A DNA stretch of 21,741 nucleotides from an uncultured Eggerthella sp. (GTDB taxonomy: Bacteria; Actinomycetota; Coriobacteriia; Coriobacteriales; Eggerthellaceae). The notes beneath the pieces are model-generated. The model searched no databases. It was not told the DNA's origin and was given only the letters and a program-made list of their open reading frames with translations. The DNA lies in NCBI GenBank assembly GCA_959607715.1, contig CAUHNN010000022.1, positions 1-21,741 of the forward strand, in the 5' to 3' direction. Positions 21,688-21,741 of the stretch are shown one piece after another. Position 1 is the stretch's first letter. Every line of letters begins with the position of its first letter. The position numbers and the translations under genes are program-made.

Positions 21688-21741
21688 TGAACTGCGCCCC
21701 AAAACTTGGACGCGTTAAATCATAACCTCTAGGCGGCCTCC
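21688..21741. mobile_element. Probable end of an IS3-family (IS150-type) element, cut by the window edge
   Basis: TGAACTGCGCCCCAAAACTT (21688-21707) followed by GGAC resembles the TG-starting terminal inverted repeats of IS150-group elements (TG-N-ACTGC-CCCC-AAA-TTGGAC). On the - strand, the sequence entering from the right edge reads Glu-Ala-Ala then TAG (21729-21731), which could be the last codons of a transposase ending about 40 bp inside the repeat. Only 54 bp are visible, so orientation and integrity are unknown. Confidence 0.45.

Overview
This is a moderately high-GC bacterial chromosome segment, by eye close to 60% G+C. An anaerobic Coriobacteriia relative (Eggerthellaceae-like actinobacterium) fits best. 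That assignment is an inference from four things: a Veg-family protein in a high-GC genome, a class III fructose-bisphosphatase, an LPxTG surface protein, and strong AGGAGG-type ribosome sites with GC-rich codons. No rRNA is present to confirm it.

Layout, left to right. 90-800 (+): a 52-residue basic glycine-rich protein, then a GNAT acetyltransferase. 837-4553 (-): a very large sortase-anchored protein joining an M6 metalloprotease to a UshA-type 5'-nucleotidase. 4877-7556 (+): a membrane-tethered XRE regulator and class III FBPase. 7596-9411 (-): a GIY-YIG/AlkD-like fusion protein and a DJ-1/PfpI protein. 9584-12223: a DASS-type anion transporter (-) divergent from a LysR regulator (+), with a clear T-N11-A operator between them. 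12397-13931: an orphan 193-residue protein (+) whose end overlaps a WYL-domain regulator (-). 13932-14535: a 600-bp gene-free stretch holding direct repeats, a 14-bp inverted repeat and a terminator. 14536-15711 (-): a two-gene operon of a homocysteine-methyltransferase-like protein lacking the zinc cysteines and an 83-residue protein. 15712-16668: nearly 1 kb without protein genes, holding an AT-rich tract, a promoter-to-terminator small-RNA candidate, a galU terminator and four 28-bp tandem repeats. 16669-21587: galU (-), tRNA-Ala(CGC) (+), carB (-) and veg (-). The right edge looks like the end of an IS3-family insertion sequence.

Most genes are single transcription units, and several have recognisable terminators. 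Housekeeping functions (pyrimidine and arginine precursor synthesis, gluconeogenesis, UDP-glucose synthesis) alternate with accessory ones (surface protease/nucleotidase, transporter/regulator pair, repair nuclease).

The strongest candidates for something undescribed are the small RNA at about 16177-16313, which carries five exposed C/U-rich anti-Shine-Dalgarno-like segments, and the protease-nucleotidase surface fusion. Next come the GIY-YIG/AlkD fusion, the zinc-less methyltransferase-like operon and the 28-bp tandem repeats around the galU terminator.
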